A DNA stretch of 64,000 nt from Flavihumibacter fluminis (lineage in GTDB: Bacteria; Bacteroidota; Bacteroidia; Chitinophagales; Chitinophagaceae). A program made the translations under genes and the position numbers. The stretch spans positions 434,001-498,000 of the forward strand of contig NZ_JAKEVY010000001.1 of assembly GCF_021491375.1 (NCBI RefSeq), read 5' to 3'. The first letter of the stretch is position 1. Each line of letters begins with the position of its first letter. Shown piece by piece: positions 42,034-49,320 of the stretch. A model generated the notes under the pieces. The model was not told the origin of the DNA. It saw nothing but the letters and a program-made list of their open reading frames with translations, and ran no database searches.

Positions 42034-42252
42034 TTATTTATATCTAAAAATAATCCTGCCTCTTGTCAAATCGTACGGACTCATCTCCACACCTACCTTA
42101 TCACCAGGCAGAATCCGGATATAGTGCATTCTCATTTTTCCTGAAATAGTTGCCAGAATTTCGTGTTCATTCTGAAGCTTCACTTTGAACATCGCGTTCG
42201 AAAGTGCTTCCACAATAATTCCATCCTGTTTAATGAGTGCTTGTTTTGCCAT
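42034..42252 (-). CDS. infA: Translation initiation factor IF-1
   Basis: A 72-residue OB-fold protein ([31 protein letters not shown] and [13 protein letters not shown]). IF-1 binds the A site of the 30S subunit during initiation. It is the first gene of the alpha operon here. In most Bacteroidota secY and map stand just upstream, but here the next gene is an unrelated hypothetical protein, so infA has its own promoter. Confidence 0.98.
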   Translation of the reverse strand: MAKQALIKQDGIIVEALSNAMFKVKLQNEHEILATISGKMRMHYIRILPGDKVGVEMSPYDLTRGRIIFRYK

Positions 42253-42268
42253 ACAGATTTTGGGAGCG

Positions 42269-42276
42269 CAAAGATA
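42269..42276 (-). promoter_or_regulatory. -7 box of the infA ribosomal operon
   Basis: Reads TATCTTTG on the minus strand, 16 nt before the infA ATG, with a T-rich element about 17-20 bp further upstream. Confidence 0.45.
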
Positions 42277-42336
42277 GTATTAATATTAGTTAAAATGAAA
42301 AAAATGGGGAAAAATCCACAATTTGTTGAAAATAAA

Positions 42337-42420
42337 GGAGGAATGGAAGACGGAAAAATGGAAATAAGGACATTTTTTGTCCAGTATTCCATTCCCCCCT
42401 CCTCCATTCCTCCCTCCTCC
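42337..42420. repeat. Polypurine/polypyrimidine inverted pair upstream of infA
   Basis: GGAGGAATGGA (42337-42347) is complementary to TCCATTCCTCC (42403-42413). Inside lies a small hairpin GGACA/TGTCC (42368-42382). The rest to 42420 is polypyrimidine. It sits between infA and a leftward gene and has the same left-purine, right-pyrimidine order as the other pairs. Confidence 0.75.
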
Positions 42421-42428
42421 TTTCTTCC

Positions 42429-42824
42429 CTATCTTCCCAACTCCACCTTCGTCATATCATAATAATGATTCTGAAGTTCGTGCACGAAGAGTGGCTGCTT
42501 GATATGGCGGCGGTCTTCGCGGTACCAGATCTCAAAATCCTGGAAACCATCTTTTTCTGTCATCAGGATCCGGAAAGGGCCTTTTTTATACTTGATCCAG
42601 CCGTCGCCCGGAATCTCTTTCTCAAATCCAAATTTTGTCAACTGGTTTTCGTCCAGTGGAATCGGACGAAGCTCTTCCGGCTTAAACCAAAAATCCTGCA
42701 CCTCGGTCTGAACACAGACCTCCTTGTCTTCCCTGTTTACTTCATTTACGATTCCTTCCCAAAGTTCCCCCTCATATTCCGCCAGCACATAATCTCCTGG
42801 TTTGATTTGATTGAATTTGATCAT
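42429..42824 (-). CDS. Hypothetical protein, 131 residues
   Basis: A cytoplasmic protein without signal or membrane segments that I do not recognise. MIKFNQIKPGDYVLAEYEGELWEGIVNEVNREDKEV looks like an SH3-like or KOW-type small beta barrel; the C-terminal half is acidic and aromatic (PLFVHELQNHYYDMTKVEL). Acidic and basic residues are balanced and codon use looks normal, so it is probably expressed. It is enclosed by two repeat clusters, the heptamer element upstream and the purine pair downstream. Confidence 0.75.
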   Translation of the reverse strand: MIKFNQIKPGDYVLAEYEGELWEGIVNEVNREDKEVCVQTEVQDFWFKPEELRPIPLDENQLTKFGFEKEIPGDGWIKYKKGPFRILMTEKDGFQDFEIWYREDRRHIKQPLFVHELQNHYYDMTKVELGR

Positions 42825-42858
42825 ATGGCAGATAATTTAGGAGTAATATAAGGAAAAA

Positions 42859-42886
42859 GTGAGAAGTGAGACGTGAGAAGTGAGAC
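42859..42886 (+). repeat. Heptamer array, 4 copies
   Basis: Units GTGAGAA, GTGAGAC, GTGAGAA, GTGAGAC. It forms the left end of a 117-bp segment whose right end is the inverted array at 42948-42975. Confidence 0.9.
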
Positions 42887-42912
42887 GAAATTTCACAAAT
42901 CCATACCCCGTA

Positions 42913-42947
42913 TCCCTTCTTCCTTCCTCCATTCTTCCCTCCTCCCC
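42913..42947 (-). repeat. Polypyrimidine tract, right-type
   Basis: Shares the 14-mer TCCATTCTTCCCTC (42928-42941) with 52314-52327. It lies directly inside the heptamer array at 42948-42975, the mirror image of the heptamer-then-purine order at 30585-30656. Confidence 0.8.
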
Positions 42948-42975
42948 GTCTCACGTCTCACGTCTGACGTCTCAC
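42948..42975 (-). repeat. Heptamer array, 4 copies, inverted
   Basis: Units GTCTCAC, GTCTCAC, GTCTGAC, GTCTCAC. A 13-bp perfect inverted repeat with the left array (42866-42878 against 42949-42961). Confidence 0.9.
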
Positions 42976-42984
42976 ATCCACGCT

Positions 42985-44142
42985 TCATTCCGCCCAGCTC
43001 ATTGTATACCCCTGGTTTTCGATTTCCAGGGCGGTTTTGGTGAGCTGGAGGGGATGAAAGGTATCTACCATTACAGCCAGTTCCCCGGTTTCCTTTTTGC
43101 CGATGCTTTTTTCCACAGCTCCGGGGTGCGGGCCATGCGGGATGCCGGCCGGATGCAGGGTGATCATCCCCCTGGTAACATTTTTTCGGCTCATAAAATC
43201 ACCGTCTACATAATAAAGCAACTCATCCGAGTCGATATTACTATGGTTATAAGGAGCCGGGATAGCTTCCGGATGGTAATCATACAACCTTGGCACAAAG
43301 GAACAAACCACAAAATTGTGTGCTTCAAAGGTCTGGTGAACCGGCGGCGGCTGGTGAACCCGACCGGTTATGGGTTCGAAATCGTGGATACTGAAAATGA
43401 AAGGATAACAACATCCATCCCAACCTACCACATCGAAAGGATGATGCCCGTAATGTAATCCATACAGGATCCCCTTCTTTTTGGCTTTGATCAGGAAATC
43501 ACCTGACTCATCAATGGTAACCAGGTCCTGGGGCGGCCGGATATCGCGCTCACAAAAAGGTGAATGCTCCAGCAATTGACCATATTTGGACAAATAACGT
43601 TTGGGGTAGCGAATCGGACTAAAGGACTCGACTATAAAGAGCCGGTTGTCTGTTGAGGCAAACTCAATCTGGTAAATGGTACCCCGGGGAAGCAGGATAT
43701 AATCGCCATAAGAAAAAGGCAGTTTGCCATATTGGGTCAGTACAACGCCGGAACCTTCGTGCACAAAAATCAGTTCATCGGCATCCGTATTCTTGAAAAA
43801 ATAACCGGTTGTGCCTTTCCGGGGAGCAGCCAGCACCACATGGCAATCGTTGTTCACCAGGATGGCTTTCCGGCTTTCCAGGTAATCATCTGCAGGAGGA
43901 ATTTTAAACCCCTCAAAGCTGCGATGTTGCAGCATTTTTTCTTCTGCTATTTCCGGCATCACTGAAACAGGTGGATCTGTGCGGATGATCTGGGTTGGCG
44001 GATGACAATGATATAAGATGGAATAATCGTTGGAGAATCCTTCCGTTGAAAAAAGTTGCTCAGAATAGAGGGTTCCATCCGGCTTTCTGAACTGTGTATG
44101 ACGTTTATGGGGAATTGTTCCCAGTGTATGATAATGTGGCAT
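42985..44142 (-). CDS. hmgA: Homogentisate 1,2-dioxygenase
   Basis: A 385-residue cupin enzyme that opens the ring of homogentisate to maleylacetoacetate in tyrosine and phenylalanine breakdown. MPHYHTLGTIPHKRHTQFRKPDG is the family N-terminus. The Fe(II) ligands lie in the C-terminal part: VHQPPPVHQTFEAHNFVVC, the carboxylate in FDVVGWDGCCYP region and HPAGIPHGPHPGAVEKSIG. It is shorter than the mammalian enzyme, as are the Bacteroidota forms. No other tyrosine-degradation gene (hppD, fahA) is adjacent. Confidence 0.92.
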   Translation of the reverse strand: MPHYHTLGTIPHKRHTQFRKPDGTLYSEQLFSTEGFSNDYSILYHCHPPTQIIRTDPPVSVMPEIAEEKMLQHRSFEGFKIPPADDYLESRKAILVNNDCHVVLAAPRKGTTGYFFKNTDADELIFVHEGSGVVLTQYGKLPFSYGDYILLPRGTIYQIEFASTDNRLFIVESFSPIRYPKRYLSKYGQLLEHSPFCERDIRPPQDLVTIDESGDFLIKAKKKGILYGLHYGHHPFDVVGWDGCCYPFIFSIHDFEPITGRVHQPPPVHQTFEAHNFVVCSFVPRLYDYHPEAIPAPYNHSNIDSDELLYYVDGDFMSRKNVTRGMITLHPAGIPHGPHPGAVEKSIGKKETGELAVMVDTFHPLQLTKTALEIENQGYTMSWAE

Positions 44143-44184
44143 AAATCAATCGTGGTACGAAAGTACAAAATCCTATTTTTACCC

Positions 44185-44688
44185 ATGACCCGAATTGCGC
44201 TTTTGTCTGACACCCATGGTTATCTCGATCCCCAGGTATTTACACATCTTTCCAACTGCGACCAGGTTTGGCATGCTGGAGATTTCGGCAATCTTCAATT
44301 GGCCAGGGACCTGGAGCAGCAATCCGGCCTTCCGCTTACAGGAGTATTTGGCAATATTGACGGTACTGATATCCGCTCGGTTTATCCGGTAGAAAACTGC
44401 TTTACCTGTGAACAGCTGGTGGTTTTTATGAAACATATTGGTGGGTATCCGGGGCGCTATGCACCAGGAGTAAAAGCAAGATTGAAGGAAACAAAGGCCG
44501 GTTTATTTATCTCCGGACATTCACATATTTTAAAAGTGCAATTTGATCCGGAATTGAACTGCCTGCATATGAATCCGGGTGCTGCGGGCAAACTGGGATG
44601 GCACCAGGTGAGGACAATGATCCGGTTTGAAATCCACGACAAAGAGATGCGAAATTGTGAAGTGATCGAACTCGGCAAGCGCGGCTGA
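44185..44688 (+). CDS. YfcE/MJ0936-type metallophosphoesterase
   Basis: A 167-residue calcineurin-like phosphodiesterase. The metal motifs are complete: LLSDTHGYLD, WHAGDFGN, VFGNIDGTD and FISGHSHILK. The start at 44185 is right before the first motif; a longer open frame runs antisense through hmgA and is rejected. Small stand-alone members like YfcE hydrolyse phosphodiesters with Mn2+, but the physiological substrate is unknown. Divergent from hmgA by 42 bp. Confidence 0.9.
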   Translation: MTRIALLSDTHGYLDPQVFTHLSNCDQVWHAGDFGNLQLARDLEQQSGLPLTGVFGNIDGTDIRSVYPVENCFTCEQLVVFMKHIGGYPGRYAPGVKARLKETKAGLFISGHSHILKVQFDPELNCLHMNPGAAGKLGWHQVRTMIRFEIHDKEMRNCEVIELGKRG

Positions 44689-44734
44689 TCTCCGGAATTT
44701 GATGTAACTTTTACACCAAACTAACAGCTATTCT

Positions 44735-45886
44735 ATGTCTAACAGTATCAACCGGCGAAACTGGCTGAAACAGTCCACACTGGCAGCACTGGGCCTTACT
44801 GCTTCCCTTAACAGCCTGGGTGGTGAAGATTACCTGCCCAAAGACCTTGGCCAACTCCTGCCTAATTCCAACCCATCGTTGATCAACCTCGGTTCCAATG
44901 AGAATCCTTATGGGTTGTCACCCCTGGCCAAAAAAGCGATCAGTGAATTAATCGGGCAGGCCCACCGCTATCAGTATAATATTCCGCATGTACAGGAGTT
45001 CAGAAAACAGCTGGCTGATTATTATGGGGTAACGACAGATCACCTGCTGCTGACACCCGGCTCCGGCGAAGCGCTCAACCTGCTTGCCCGTCATTATTCC
45101 AAAGGCAACCTGGTTACCGCTACACCAACATTTGGAATCCTGCCCAATACGGCGAAGAAAATTGGTGTCCAGGTAAAGGAAATTCCACTGGATGGTCAAC
45201 AGGTGCACGACCTGGAAGCCTTTTCAAAAGCAATCGACCCGGATACTGCGCAGGTGTATATCTGTAATCCGGCGAACCCCACCGGCACTGTTTTACATCC
45301 GGACAAACTCAGAGCATTTTGTGAAGAAGCAAGTAAGAAAACGGTAGTCACGATAGATGAAGCTTATATTGATTTCCTGGATGCGCCCTATAATGAGTCT
45401 ATGCTTTCCCTGGTAAAAAAAGGGAATAAAAACATTGTCATCATCCGGACCTTCTCCAAAATTCACGCCATGGCGGGCATGCGGGTAGGCTTCATATTGG
45501 CAGATCCATCGACGATCAAATCCTTACAGGAAAACTATTTTGGTAACAGTAATTTTTGCATGAGTGCGCTTTCACTGACTGCGGCGATGGCCAGCCTGAA
45601 AGACACCAGTCACAGTATTCAATCCAAAAAACTAAATGCGGCAGCCAGACAGTATACAGAAGATGCGTTAAAGCGTTCAGGCTTTACCGTTATACCTTCC
45701 TACACCAATTTTATTTTCTTTCACTTAAAGCAATACAAAGGAGATTTTGCTGCAGATATGCTGGCGAAGAACATTGTATTACGATCCAGCGAATTGCCGG
45801 ATGGCAAATATTGCAGGGTAAGTATAGGTACGCTGGAAGAAATGAAAGCCTTCCTCAAAACCATGGAAAGCATGAAATTCACCTAA
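44735..45886 (+). CDS. Histidinol-phosphate aminotransferase-like PLP enzyme with Tat-like signal
   Basis: A 383-residue fold-type I aminotransferase close to HisC: LGSNENPYG near 53, CNPANPTGTV near 178, DEAYIDF with the PLP Asp208, and the Schiff-base Lys242 in RTFSKIHAMAGMR. The first 30 residues carry a twin-arginine motif (RRNWLKQ, 7-13) and an Ala/Leu-rich core (STLAALGLTASL), as in a Tat export signal. An exported aminotransferase is unusual. It is not in the his cluster found at 60-63 kb. A strong terminator follows. Whether it is the working HisC or a periplasmic enzyme is open. Confidence 0.87.
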   Translation: MSNSINRRNWLKQSTLAALGLTASLNSLGGEDYLPKDLGQLLPNSNPSLINLGSNENPYGLSPLAKKAISELIGQAHRYQYNIPHVQEFRKQLADYYGVTTDHLLLTPGSGEALNLLARHYSKGNLVTATPTFGILPNTAKKIGVQVKEIPLDGQQVHDLEAFSKAIDPDTAQVYICNPANPTGTVLHPDKLRAFCEEASKKTVVTIDEAYIDFLDAPYNESMLSLVKKGNKNIVIIRTFSKIHAMAGMRVGFILADPSTIKSLQENYFGNSNFCMSALSLTAAMASLKDTSHSIQSKKLNAAARQYTEDALKRSGFTVIPSYTNFIFFHLKQYKGDFAADMLAKNIVLRSSELPDGKYCRVSIGTLEEMKAFLKTMESMKFT

Positions 45887-45891
45887 CTAAA

Positions 45892-45924
45892 AAGCCCCCG
45901 ATCACATCGTAATCGGGGGCTTTT
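45892..45924 (+). terminator. Intrinsic terminator behind the HisC-like gene
   Basis: GCCCCCGAT (45894-45902) and ATCGGGGGC (45912-45920) form a 9-bp GC-rich stem with T-run on the right and A-run on the left, so it can stop transcription in both directions. Confidence 0.93.
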
Positions 45925-45927
45925 CAC

Positions 45928-45962
45928 TTCTCACTTCTCACGTCTCACGTCTCACTTCTCAT
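45928..45962 (-). repeat. Heptamer array, 5 copies, inverted
   Basis: Units TTCTCAC, TTCTCAC, GTCTCAC, GTCTCAC, TTCTCAT, right behind the terminator and 3 bp before the stop of the next convergent gene. Confidence 0.9.
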
Positions 45963-45965
45963 TTC

Positions 45966-46433
45966 TTAATTGGCCAACCATCCTCTTCCCAGTTCTTCCC
46001 GGAATGGCCAGGGAACAAGGAGCAGAATCAGCAGCAGGGCTGCAACGAAAAGGCCAAAAGCTTTTTTATGTTCTACAGCGCCGGCAGTTGCAGGCTTTCC
46101 TTTAGAGCGTCCAACAGTGATCAGTGCAATCACCACCAGCATTCCCACCATGTGTTCAACCGCGAAGAAACGTTCCGCGGAAGATTTCATCACTTCACCA
46201 AAACCTTTGGCCTGGATGAGTTTTAATCCCCATGGACCTACAAACCACTGGTACAAACCAACCAGCAGGGTGATATGCGCTGAGATCATTAAGAACAGAT
46301 CTACTTTTCTGTCTGCGGCAGTATAACCTGCTTTTTTGCTCATGCCGGTATAATGGCGATAAATGGCAACCAGCAACAGGATCAGGATGATCCAACGTAA
46401 AAAACTGTGTAAATGCAAAAGTCCCGTGTACAT
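45966..46433 (-). CDS. Conserved membrane protein with four helices
   Basis: A 155-residue protein with four hydrophobic segments (FLRWIILILLLVAIY, LMISAHITLLVGLYQWF, MVGMLVVIALITV, GLFVAALLLILLLVPW). MYTGLLHLHSFLRW opens with two His close to the membrane, and VEHMVGM and SAHIT add more His, a pattern that could bind heme or metal. I know no function. It is 23 bp behind the TolB-like gene and probably co-transcribed with it. Confidence 0.75.
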   Translation of the reverse strand: MYTGLLHLHSFLRWIILILLLVAIYRHYTGMSKKAGYTAADRKVDLFLMISAHITLLVGLYQWFVGPWGLKLIQAKGFGEVMKSSAERFFAVEHMVGMLVVIALITVGRSKGKPATAGAVEHKKAFGLFVAALLLILLLVPWPFREELGRGWLAN

Positions 46434-46456
46434 ATTCTTTGGTTTTGATGATTCAA

Positions 46457-47563
46457 TTATTCCACCCAGTCTGCTACAAATATATTCGTATCGCGCGTAC
46501 CACCATTATTTCGGTTACTGCAGAATACAATTTTTTTACCATCATAGCTGAACATGGCGAAGGCGTCAAAGCCTTTATCGCGACTAATTTTGACCCGGTT
46601 GCTGCCATCGCCATTCATCATGTACAGGTTAAAAGGAAATCCCCTGCGATATTCATGATTGGAAGCAAAGAGAATGCGTTTGCTATCGGGCATAAAGATG
46701 GGTGCCCAGTTGGCTTGTCCCAGGCTGGTAATTTGTTTAATATCGGAACCATCTGCGTTAGCAGTAAACACTTCCATATTGGTAGGTGCTACCAGGTGTT
46801 CGGCCAGCAATTCTTTATAGGAAGTAATTTCTTCGGCTGTTTTCGGGCGGCTAGCTCTCCAGATGATTTTTTTACCATCCGGACTGAACCAGGCTCCCCC
46901 ATCGTATCCGATATCATGGGTGATGCGCTTTTCTTTACCGGTCTTCAGATCCATGATATAAAGTTCCAGATCGCCATCCTTATCGCTGGTATAAATCATT
47001 TTTTTACCATCCGGTGAAATGGTGGCTTCTGCATCATATCCTTTGGCATTGGTCAGTTGTTTTACAATAACGCCATTAGTGTCTGCCAGGAAAATATCAT
47101 AGGAAGGGTATAAAGGCCAGATATATTTGTTGCCATATTTGGAACGGTCCGGAACCGGGGGGCAATCTTTTGACCCCAGGTGCGTGGATGCATACACGAA
47201 ATGTTTACCATCGGGTAACCAGTAGGCACAGGTGGTTCTGCCTGTTCCGGTACTAACCAGTTTGGGCACAAAAGGCTCTTCCGGTTTTGTGGGGATTTTA
47301 GCAATATAAATCTGATCACAGGGAATACCCTCTTTTGCATAGGTTTTCTGAAAAATCAGGTAGTTGCCATCGTAACTGAAATAGGCCTCGGCATTGTCAC
47401 CGCCGAAAGTCAGTTGACGAAGATTTTTAAAATGTGTCTCTTCCGGATAATGTAAGGTATCAGCAATTGGTGCAGGCTGATTCCTGACGGGGGTACTTTC
47501 TTTTGAAAAAAATCCAGAAATAACCGCCAATAAACCTGCGGTGATCCACGAAATCGAACTCAT
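46457..47563 (-). CDS. Exported TolB-like (PD40) beta-propeller protein
   Basis: A 368-residue protein with an N-terminal hydrophobic segment (ISWITAGLLAVISGFF). The body is a run of WD40-like/PD40 repeats of the TolB type: ISPDGKKMIYTSDKDGDLELYIMD, FSPDGKKIIWRASR, FMPDSKRILFASNHEY and FSYDGKKIVFCSNRNN. Related domains precede peptidases (DPP4/tricorn), but no protease domain is present, so it is a free-standing propeller. Upstream of the membrane gene in the same transcript; promoter box 21 bp before the start. Confidence 0.85.
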   Translation of the reverse strand: MSSISWITAGLLAVISGFFSKESTPVRNQPAPIADTLHYPEETHFKNLRQLTFGGDNAEAYFSYDGNYLIFQKTYAKEGIPCDQIYIAKIPTKPEEPFVPKLVSTGTGRTTCAYWLPDGKHFVYASTHLGSKDCPPVPDRSKYGNKYIWPLYPSYDIFLADTNGVIVKQLTNAKGYDAEATISPDGKKMIYTSDKDGDLELYIMDLKTGKEKRITHDIGYDGGAWFSPDGKKIIWRASRPKTAEEITSYKELLAEHLVAPTNMEVFTANADGSDIKQITSLGQANWAPIFMPDSKRILFASNHEYRRGFPFNLYMMNGDGSNRVKISRDKGFDAFAMFSYDGKKIVFCSNRNNGGTRDTNIFVADWVE

Positions 47564-47583
47564 AATAGCAAGTATTTACCCGG

Positions 47584-47591
47584 CAAATGTA
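47584..47591 (-). promoter_or_regulatory. -7 box of the TolB-like operon
   Basis: Reads TACATTTG on the minus strand, 20 nt before the ATG at 47563. Confidence 0.4.
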
Positions 47592-47621
47592 TTGGTATAA
47601 ACTCATTTTTACTGAAAACCA

Positions 47622-47629
47622 TAGATTTG
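47622..47629 (+). promoter_or_regulatory. -7 box of the TPR lipoprotein gene, leaderless
   Basis: TAGATTTG matches TAnnTTTG, with only ACAG before the ATG at 47634. No TTG at the right distance. Confidence 0.45.
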
Positions 47630-47633
47630 ACAG

Positions 47634-48644
47634 ATGAAATCATGGTTTGCCAGGTTACTATTGGGTGTTTGGGCAGTCAGCGCAGCCTGTAACAATTCGA
47701 ATACTGAAAAGGAGGAAGTTGCTACCATCCTGACCCATCCACCCTATCAAAATATTACAGATAGTATTAATGAAGATCCAGACAATACAGCGTTATACCA
47801 GCGCCGGGCAGCCTTATTGCTGCAACAGGATGAACTTCAGCTGGCCCTGTCTGATCTGGCAAAAGCATGGGAGCTTCAACCATCAGAAGCCAGTGCTGAA
47901 CAATTGGTGAATGTACTTTTTATGCTTGGAAACAATCGGGAAGCCGTCCGTTTCCTGGAGGAACTGATTAAAAAATATCCGGAAAACACAGGCTTTCAGC
48001 GACGGTTAAGCGAAGCATTGGTAAACAATGGAGCTACGAATGAAGCTATCCTGGCATACAACAACTTAATAGCCGAAGATTCTGCCAATTTCGAAGCCTG
48101 GTATGAGCGCGGATTGCTCTACCTGGAGCAAACAGATACGGCAGCGGCTATACGCGACCTGGAAAATTCCTATAGGTTGCAGCCCTTACTAATAACCGGA
48201 CTAACGCTGGCCAATATATATGCAGAAAAGAAGAATGACCGCGCATTGCTGTTGGCTGACCAGGCAATAGCCCGCGACAGTTTAGGTGAAATGGCCGACC
48301 CTTATTTCATCAAGGGAGTGTATTATGTAAATACAGGCAACAAAACAAAAGCGCTGGATCTTTTCAACAACTGTATCCGGATAAACTGGAAATTCCAGGA
48401 AGCCTATGTGGAAAAAGGCATTATATATTATGAAGCCAAGAACCTGGATGAGGCTTTGCAGCAATTTAAGCTGGCCGCCACCGTTACTAACACTTATCCG
48501 GAAGCCTATTACTGGCAGGGCCGGTGTTATGAAGCACTTGGCATGAAACAGGAGGCATTGCTCAATTATGGACGAGCCTATTCACTGGATAAATCCTTTA
48601 AAGAAGCCATAGAAGGTGCTGAAAGGGTTGAAGGAAAAGAATAA
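47634..48644 (+). CDS. TPR-repeat lipoprotein
   Basis: A 336-residue lipoprotein (lipobox VSAAC, Cys near residue 19). The rest consists of about eight tetratricopeptide repeats: NTALYQRRAALLLQQDELQLALSDLAKAW, NREAVRFLEELIKKYPENTGF, ANFEAWYERGLLYLEQTDTAAA, PYFIKGVYYVNTGNKTKALDLF and AYYWQGRCYEALGMKQEALLNYG are separate units. It likely scaffolds protein-protein contacts in the periplasm or at the inner side of the outer membrane. rpe follows 25 bp behind and may share the transcript. Confidence 0.88.
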   Translation: MKSWFARLLLGVWAVSAACNNSNTEKEEVATILTHPPYQNITDSINEDPDNTALYQRRAALLLQQDELQLALSDLAKAWELQPSEASAEQLVNVLFMLGNNREAVRFLEELIKKYPENTGFQRRLSEALVNNGATNEAILAYNNLIAEDSANFEAWYERGLLYLEQTDTAAAIRDLENSYRLQPLLITGLTLANIYAEKKNDRALLLADQAIARDSLGEMADPYFIKGVYYVNTGNKTKALDLFNNCIRINWKFQEAYVEKGIIYYEAKNLDEALQQFKLAATVTNTYPEAYYWQGRCYEALGMKQEALLNYGRAYSLDKSFKEAIEGAERVEGKE

Positions 48645-48669
48645 ATTTACTTACGGAATATTAATCAAG

Positions 48670-49320
48670 ATGATCGTAGCCCCCTCTTTATTAGCCTCCA
48701 ACTTTCTCCACCTGGAAGCAGAAGCACGTATGTTGAATGAAAGTGAAGCAGATTGGTTTCATCTGGATGTAATGGATGGACGATTTGTAAACAACATCAG
48801 TTTCGGGCTACCCATCATACAACAACTTCGAAAAACAACGCAGAAATTATTCGATGTACACCTGATGATCGAAGAGCCCGAAAAGTATGCAGAAGCTTTT
48901 GCCCGGGCCGGGGCCGATATTCTTACAGTACATTATGAAGCCTGCCGGCATTTGCACAGGAATATTCAACAGATCCGCGACCTGGGGATGATTCCCGGTG
49001 TGGCCATCAACCCGCATACACCGGTTCAGCTCCTGCAGGATATACTTCCCGATATCGGAATGGTGCTGGTGATGAGTGTCAATCCCGGTTTTGGCGGGCA
49101 GTCATTCATCCCGCATACCTATCAAAAAGTAAAAACCTTAAGACAGCGGATTGACCAGTTTGGATTGGATGTGAAAATTGAAATTGACGGAGGTGTTGAT
49201 CTCTCTAATGCCAGGCAGCTAAGTGAAGCAGGCGCCCATGTACTGGTTGCCGGCAGCGCTGTATTTCATGCACCTGATCCCCGCCAGGTAATTTCATCGC
49301 TTAAGCATTGTGACGCCTGA
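48670..49320 (+). CDS. rpe: Ribulose-phosphate 3-epimerase
   Basis: Interconverts ribulose-5-P and xylulose-5-P in the pentose phosphate pathway. The 216-residue TIM barrel has the family start MIVAPSLLASNFLHLEAE, the metal ligands in HLDVMDGRFVNNISFG (His, Asp) and FDVHLMI (His), the phosphate loop VMSVNPGFGGQSFI and EIDGGVDLSNA (catalytic Asp). The ATG at 48670 is chosen over 18 further open codons upstream that overlap the TPR gene. The last base of its TGA is the first base of the next ATG. Confidence 0.96.
   Translation: MIVAPSLLASNFLHLEAEARMLNESEADWFHLDVMDGRFVNNISFGLPIIQQLRKTTQKLFDVHLMIEEPEKYAEAFARAGADILTVHYEACRHLHRNIQQIRDLGMIPGVAINPHTPVQLLQDILPDIGMVLVMSVNPGFGGQSFIPHTYQKVKTLRQRIDQFGLDVKIEIDGGVDLSNARQLSEAGAHVLVAGSAVFHAPDPRQVISSLKHCDA

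Noticed and set aside
44056-44184. Upstream extension of the metallophosphoesterase
   Set aside because: The added residues are antisense to hmgA, while the family starts just before the first metal-binding motif at the ATG at 44185.
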